From contig CANKNK010000020.1 in NCBI GenBank assembly GCA_947483455.1, forward strand, positions 1 through 11,779: DNA of 11,779 nt, given 5' to 3'. Every line of letters starts with the position of its first letter. Position 1 is the stretch's first letter. This stretch comes from Comamonadaceae bacterium. GTDB taxonomy: Bacteria > Pseudomonadota > Gammaproteobacteria > Burkholderiales > Burkholderiaceae_C. The position numbers and the translations under genes are program-made. Below, in pieces: positions 8,150 to 11,779 of the stretch. Below the pieces are notes generated by a model that was not told where the DNA came from, ran no database searches, and saw nothing but the letters and a program-made list of their open reading frames with translations.

Positions 8150-8252
8150 TTCGCTTTGGCGTGGGCCAGGCGGTAGAGCCGCTGCCCAGCCATGACCGGC
8201 GAGCCCAAAAAGGCGTGGAATCCCAGGTTGATTGCCGCTTTTTTAGGCATTT

Positions 8253-8273
8253 GCGATTTAGGTGCAAAATCGC
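8253..8273. promoter_or_regulatory. Inverted repeat upstream of tctB, candidate operator
   Basis: GCGATTT at 8253-8259 and AAATCGC at 8267-8273 form a perfect seven-base inverted repeat around a seven-base spacer, ending 31 bases before the tctB start. The position suits a dimeric regulator site or an mRNA hairpin in the leader. No convincing -35/-10 pair could be assigned around it. It is a candidate only. Confidence 0.35.
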
Positions 8274-8292
8274 GCCACTCAAATTGACGTTC

Positions 8293-8297
8293 AGGAG
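8293..8297 (+). promoter_or_regulatory. Ribosome binding site choosing the tctB start
   Basis: AGGAG precedes two overlapping ATG codons, at 8301 and 8305. Spacing is three bases to the first and seven to the second. The second opens the tctB frame; the first opens a frame that closes after about 28 codons. Confidence 0.7.
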
Positions 8298-8304
8298 ACA
8301 ATGA

Positions 8305-8793
8305 ATGCGAATCAAAAGTCAAAAAGACTTCTTTGCGGGCCTCATGTTTTTGCTGGTAGGGCTGGCATTTGCCTGGGGTGCCGGTAGTTATTCGGTCGGC
8401 ACCGGTGCCCGTATGGGGCCCGGCTATTTCCCGATGGTGCTGGGGGTGCTCTTGTCCGTTTTGGGATTGATTGTCACCCTTACTGCCCTGGTTGTTGAGA
8501 CGCCTGATGGCGATCCGGTAGGTAGTTTTGCCTGGAAGCCGCTGGTCTTCATCATTGCGGGCAATCTGGTATTTGGCGCCTCCATCGGCGGCCTGCCCAG
8601 TATCGGGCTTCCCCCTATGGGTTTGATTTTTGGGATTTTTGCCCTGACTTTTGTGGCGAGTAATGCGGGCGATGAATTCAAATTCAAAGAAGTGCTGATT
8701 CTTGCAGTCATTCTTTCGGTGTTTAGTTATGCCGCATTCATCATGCTGCTCAAGTTGCAGTTCCCGGTCTGGCCGACCTTTTTGACCCGATAA
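8305..8793 (+). CDS. tctB: Tripartite tricarboxylate transporter small membrane subunit TctB
   Basis: TctB is the small, poorly conserved membrane subunit of the TTT secondary transporters, which import tricarboxylates and other organic acids using a periplasmic binding protein. The 162-residue product is very hydrophobic, with segments at about 9-27, 40-65, 78-96, 100-119 and 127-150, and has the family-typical GTGARMGPGYFP at 32-43 just before the second segment. Length and position immediately before a clear tctA fix the identity. AGGAG seven bases upstream supports ATG 8305. tctA begins nine bases after the stop. The usual upstream partner tctC is absent here; an FAH-family enzyme takes that position. 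Confidence 0.9.
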   Translation: MRIKSQKDFFAGLMFLLVGLAFAWGAGSYSVGTGARMGPGYFPMVLGVLLSVLGLIVTLTALVVETPDGDPVGSFAWKPLVFIIAGNLVFGASIGGLPSIGLPPMGLIFGIFALTFVASNAGDEFKFKEVLILAVILSVFSYAAFIMLLKLQFPVWPTFLTR

Positions 8794-8802
8794 GGAACTG
8801 CC

Positions 8803-10314
8803 ATGGATTTAGTCAATAACCTCGCCCTGGGTTTTGGGGTCGCCTTCACGCTGCAAAACTTGGCGTATGCCTTTACGGGCTGTCTTTTGGGAACACTGAT
8901 TGGCGTATTGCCGGGCATCGGGCCGCTGGCCACGATTGCTATGTTGCTCCCCGCCACCTATGCCTTGCCCCCGGTGGCCGCGCTGATCATGCTGGCCGGT
9001 ATTTACTACGGTGCCCAATACGGCGGCTCCACCACTGCGATTTTGGTCAACCTGCCGGGTGAGTCCTCTTCGGTGGTGACGGTGATCGACGGCTACCAGA
9101 TGGCGCGCAATGGCCGCGCCGGCCCGGCGCTGGCAGCGGCGGGCTTGGGCTCGTTTTTCGCCGGATGCGTAGGCACTTTGATTTTGGCGGCCTTTGCCGC
9201 GCCGCTGACCGAACTGGCTTTCAAATTTGGCCCGGCCGAATATTTCTCACTGATGATTCTGGGTCTGATTGGCGCGGTGGTGCTGGCCTCGGGCTCGCTC
9301 ATCAAAGCGGTGGCCATGATTGTGCTGGGCTTGCTGCTGGGTATGGTGGGCACCGACGTGAACTCGGGCGTGGCGCGCTTTAGCCTGGATGTGGCCGAAC
9401 TGACCGACGGCATCGGCTTTATCGTGATTGCCATGGGGGTGTTTGGCTACGGCGAGATCATTAGCAACCTGTCCAAGCACGAAGATGACCGTGAGGTCTT
9501 TACCGCCTCTGTGTCGGGTCTGATGCCAACCGCCGAGGACTTTCGCAACATGATTCCGGCCGTTTTGCGCGGCACGGCATTGGGCTCTTTGCTAGGCATC
9601 TTGCCTGGTGGCGGCGCGGTGATGGCGGCGTTTGCGGCCTACACCTTGGAAAAGAAAACTGCGCTGCGCCCCGGCGAAGTACCTTTTGGCAAAGGCAATA
9701 TCCGCGGCGTGGCGGCTCCCGAAGCGGCCAATAATGCTGGCGCGCAAACTTCGTTTATTCCGCTGCTGACGCTGGGCATCCCGCCCAATGCGGTGATGGC
9801 CCTGATGGTGGGCGCCATGACGATCCACAACATCCAGCCCGGCCCCCAGGTGATGACCAGTAACCCCGAGTTGTTCTGGGGCCTGATCGCCTCCATGTGG
9901 ATCGGTAACTTGATGCTGGTGATTTTGAACCTGCCATTGATCGGCATCTGGATCAAATTACTGACAGTGCCGTACCGCTGGTTGTTCCCTTCGATTGTCT
10001 TGTTTTGCGCCATTGGCGTGTATTCCACGAATAACACCACCTTTGACATCTGGATGGTCGGCATCTTCGGCTTTATTGGCTACATCTTTATCAAGCTGGG
10101 AACCGAGCCTGCGCCCTTGCTGTTGGGCTTTATTCTGGGGCCTATGATGGAAGAGTATTTGCGCCGGGCGCTTTTGCTCTCACGCGGTGACTGGACGGTG
10201 TTTGTGACCCGTCCGCTGTCTGCCAGCCTTTTGCTTGGAGCGGCTATTCTTTTGAGTATTGTGTTGCTGCCTTCGATCAAAGCCAAGCGCGAAGAGGCTT
10301 TTGTCGAAGATTGA
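8803..10314 (+). CDS. tctA: Tripartite tricarboxylate transporter large membrane subunit TctA
   Basis: TctA is the large permease subunit of a TTT family transporter, carrying organic acids across the inner membrane. The 503-residue length and about a dozen hydrophobic segments fit the family. It shows the two related half-repeats typical of TctA: GTLIGVLPGIGP at 30-41 with IYYGAQYGGSTTAILVNLPGE at 67-87, then GSLLGILPGGG at 261-271 with APEAANNAGAQTSF at 305-318 and LTLGIPPNAVMALM at 322-335. PGIGP and LGIPPNA are family hallmarks. AGGA six bases before the ATG supports the start. The gene is co-transcribed with tctB across a nine-base gap and is followed 34 bases later by a strong terminator. 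Transported substrate cannot be inferred without the binding protein. Confidence 0.96.
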   Translation: MDLVNNLALGFGVAFTLQNLAYAFTGCLLGTLIGVLPGIGPLATIAMLLPATYALPPVAALIMLAGIYYGAQYGGSTTAILVNLPGESSSVVTVIDGYQMARNGRAGPALAAAGLGSFFAGCVGTLILAAFAAPLTELAFKFGPAEYFSLMILGLIGAVVLASGSLIKAVAMIVLGLLLGMVGTDVNSGVARFSLDVAELTDGIGFIVIAMGVFGYGEIISNLSKHEDDREVFTASVSGLMPTAEDFRNMIPAVLRGTALGSLLGILPGGGAVMAAFAAYTLEKKTALRPGEVPFGKGNIRGVAAPEAANNAGAQTSFIPLLTLGIPPNAVMALMVGAMTIHNIQPGPQVMTSNPELFWGLIASMWIGNLMLVILNLPLIGIWIKLLTVPYRWLFPSIVLFCAIGVYSTNNTTFDIWMVGIFGFIGYIFIKLGTEPAPLLLGFILGPMMEEYLRRALLLSRGDWTVFVTRPLSASLLLGAAILLSIVLLPSIKAKREEAFVED

Positions 10315-10348
10315 GTTTGCGGGCTGAGCCTGCTTTACCGCACCGAAG

Positions 10349-10386
10349 AAAAAGGCTTGAACCGCGAGGTTCAAGCCTTTTTTTTT
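10349..10386. terminator. Bidirectional intrinsic terminator between tctA and the DUF3501 gene
   Basis: A perfect stem of 13 pairs (10351-10363 with 10368-10380, outer A-T pairs extending further) closes on a GCGA loop, a GNRA-type tetraloop, and runs into nine T from 10378. On the other strand the A run at 10349-10353 supplies five T after the same stem. It therefore can stop both converging transcripts, tctBA from the left and the Fe-S/DUF3501 unit from the right. Confidence 0.93.
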
Positions 10387-10400
10387 GGGGGTATGTCTTA

Positions 10401-10994
10401 TCAGGGCTTCAGATCACCTGCCAAAGATGCCAGGGTTTCGGGCGCAATCGTCAAGTGCGCTGGGTAGTTGGTGTGGTCGCAGCCCAACTTGACACTGGCT
10501 CCGGCTTTGACTGCCCCGCACATCGCTGGCGTGAGTTCAAAGCGCACAAAGTGCACCGCCGAGGTTTTTTCATCGTTTTCGCGGTCCAGGTCTTCGTCGG
10601 CAATCGCATACACGCGGGCTTGGCCTTCCACTTCCACAAACATACGGTCTTCCACGCCAATCAGGCGGGCTAGTTCGCGCTTGCGTTCGTTGATGTCCGG
10701 GTATTCGAGCAGCATGGTGGCTTTCCAGTTGCTGCCATCAGGTACCAGCGGGGCGTAGGCTTCGATCTCTTGAAGAATGCCGTCTTCTTCAAAGATTTTT
10801 TCGATGCGCAGCATTTCCTGAATTTGGTAGCGCACCGTGGTCTCGCTCTCAAATTGCAAGGTGATGTTGTCCCCCAACGCGACGCTGCGCAGCTTGCGGT
10901 GCGCCATGATGTCGGGTTTGTGCAGTTTGCGGTACTTGGTATAGGCCTCTAGCGTCATCAGGCTCTCGGGGGTGATATTTCCAGTTAGTTGCAT
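10401..10994 (-). CDS. DUF3501 family protein
   Basis: This 197-residue soluble protein is recognised as DUF3501, a family without an established function that tends to be encoded beside a GlpC/HdrB-like Fe-S oxidoreductase and often a rubrerythrin. Family-like stretches are MAHRKLRSVALGDNITLQFE at 30-49, TVRYQIQEMLRIEKIFEEDG at 53-72, PDGSNWKATMLLEYPD at 85-100, and VYAIADEDL with EKTSAVHFVRFEL around 128-154. It has no signal peptide, no membrane segment and only two cysteines (C159, C172), so it is unlikely to bind a cluster alone. The start has a modest AGAGAG upstream. It lies 23 bases after the Fe-S gene on the same strand, so the two are probably one operon. A role as partner of the oxidoreductase in redox or oxidative-stress chemistry is inference from neighbourhood. 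Confidence 0.85.
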   Translation of the reverse strand: MQLTGNITPESLMTLEAYTKYRKLHKPDIMAHRKLRSVALGDNITLQFESETTVRYQIQEMLRIEKIFEEDGILQEIEAYAPLVPDGSNWKATMLLEYPDINERKRELARLIGVEDRMFVEVEGQARVYAIADEDLDRENDEKTSAVHFVRFELTPAMCGAVKAGASVKLGCDHTNYPAHLTIAPETLASLAGDLKP

Positions 10995-11017
10995 AGCGTG
11001 GTGCTCTCTAAATATTT

Positions 11018-11779
11018 TCAGGACAATCCGTAAGCCTTGGCGACCAGGCTGATCGGGTGTTCTTGGGTGGGCGCGCCCAAGCCATTGACTTCAAAGCCTT
11101 GCGCAATATGATGGCCGCCCAAAGGGCAATCCGAGCTGATGTAGTCCGGGTTGCTGCCGTCTTTCATGGTGGCCATGGCTTTGAACAAGGGCTTGCCGAT
11201 CTTCATGGATTGCTGGTGGGTGGCTTTTTTGACGCCAAAGGTGCCGGCGTGGCCAGAGCAACGCTCGTGGGTTTGAACCGTAGTGCCCGGAATCATCTTG
11301 AGCATTTCTTCGGTTTTTTTGCCAATGTTTTGGACCCGACCGTGGCAGGGCATTTGGTAGCTGATATTGCCCAGCGGCGTGCTGAACTCGGTCTTGAGCA
11401 AGCCGTCGCGCTTGCGCTGCATCAGGTACTCAAACGGATCCCACATGTGTTCCTTGACCAACTGAACTTCGGCATCTTGCGGGTACATCAGCGGGATTTC
11501 CTGCTTGAACATCAGCGCGCAGCTGGGCACGGCAGCCAATATGGCATAGCCCTGGCTCGCATAGCGTGCCAAAACCGGAATATTGGCTTCTTTGGACTCG
11601 TTCACCGATTCCAAATCGCCTAGCTCCAGCTTGGGCATACCGCAGCATTTTTCTTTGTCTACGATGACATAGGGGATGTCGTTGTGGTCCAGGATTTTGA
11701 GCAAATCCAGCCCAATGCCCGGTTCGTTGTAGTTGATATAACAGGTGGAAAAAATCGCCACCTTGCCCGGTGTCTTGGC
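11018..11779 (-). CDS. GlpC/HdrB-like (Fe-S)-binding oxidoreductase, partial
   Basis: Only the C-terminal 253 residues are present; the frame is open through the right edge, so the gene begins outside. A GTG at 11761 could act as a start in isolation, but the text KTPGKVAIFSTCYIN runs through it as coding, and this family normally has an N-terminal ferredoxin-type domain. The visible part contains two CCG-type cysteine-rich domains, as in heterodisulfide reductase subunit B and GlpC. The first is C in STCYIN, EKCCGMPK and a C in VPSCALM. The second is MPCHGRVQNIG, ERCSGHAGTFG and SDCPLGGHH. The middle motif of the second domain has Ser in place of one Cys. Its natural electron partners and substrate are unknown. 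It precedes the DUF3501 gene by 23 bases and is probably co-transcribed with it. Confidence 0.88.
   Translation of the reverse strand, partial: AKTPGKVAIFSTCYINYNEPGIGLDLLKILDHNDIPYVIVDKEKCCGMPKLELGDLESVNESKEANIPVLARYASQGYAILAAVPSCALMFKQEIPLMYPQDAEVQLVKEHMWDPFEYLMQRKRDGLLKTEFSTPLGNISYQMPCHGRVQNIGKKTEEMLKMIPGTTVQTHERCSGHAGTFGVKKATHQQSMKIGKPLFKAMATMKDGSNPDYISSDCPLGGHHIAQGFEVNGLGAPTQEHPISLVAKAYGLS

Noticed and set aside
11057..11623. A 188-codon plus-strand open frame opposite the Fe-S oxidoreductase.
   Set aside because: Antisense shadow; the minus strand has the cysteine motifs and the operon neighbour.
11759..11761. GTG as the start of the Fe-S oxidoreductase.
   Set aside because: The frame is open and protein-like through to the window edge, and the family has an additional N-terminal domain, so the gene is simply cut by the window.

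Overview
The window looks like chromosomal DNA of a betaproteobacterium, most likely Burkholderiales close to the Comamonadaceae. This is a judgement from gene families, not a search. The support is the moderately high GC coding style, an RpfE-like gene coupled to recJ, a single LolC/E-type permease with LolD, a three-member tripartite tricarboxylate transporter (TTT) family locus, and the DUF3501/Fe-S oxidoreductase pair. Coding density is very high. There is no gene-free stretch over 300 bases, and I see no tRNA, rRNA, CRISPR array, insertion sequence or prophage signal.

Region 1 (4-2708, minus strand) is a two-gene unit. An RpfE/COG4255-like protein is followed by the single-strand DNA exonuclease gene recJ, and the stop of the first overlaps the start of the second by four bases (ATGA). 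A 125-bp divergent spacer separates this unit from region 2.

Region 2 (2834-7263, plus strand) is a tightly packed run of five genes. A LolC/E-type permease and the ATPase LolD together form the inner-membrane machine that releases lipoproteins to LolA. They are followed by an exported alpha/beta hydrolase, which may itself be a lipoprotein, then a TatD-family metal-dependent hydrolase, then a spermidine-synthase-fold, SAM-binding-type protein that probably starts at TTG.

Region 3 (7283-10314, plus strand) holds a fumarylacetoacetate hydrolase (FAH) family enzyme, then after a 155-bp spacer tctB and tctA, the small and large membrane subunits of a TTT transporter. No gene for the periplasmic solute-binding subunit (TctC) is present. 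The arrangement suggests uptake of an organic acid and its catabolism by the FAH-family enzyme, but the substrate cannot be read from the sequence. A strong bidirectional hairpin terminator at 10349-10386 closes this unit.

Region 4 (10401-11779, minus strand, running off the right edge) has the C-terminal two thirds or so of a GlpC/HdrB-like Fe-S oxidoreductase followed by a DUF3501 gene. This pair of unknown function is the least understood part of the window. No large undescribed system is evident. The best leads are the Fe-S oxidoreductase/DUF3501 pair, the possible lipoprotein hydrolase inside the Lol operon, and the TctBA-FAH locus without a binding protein.
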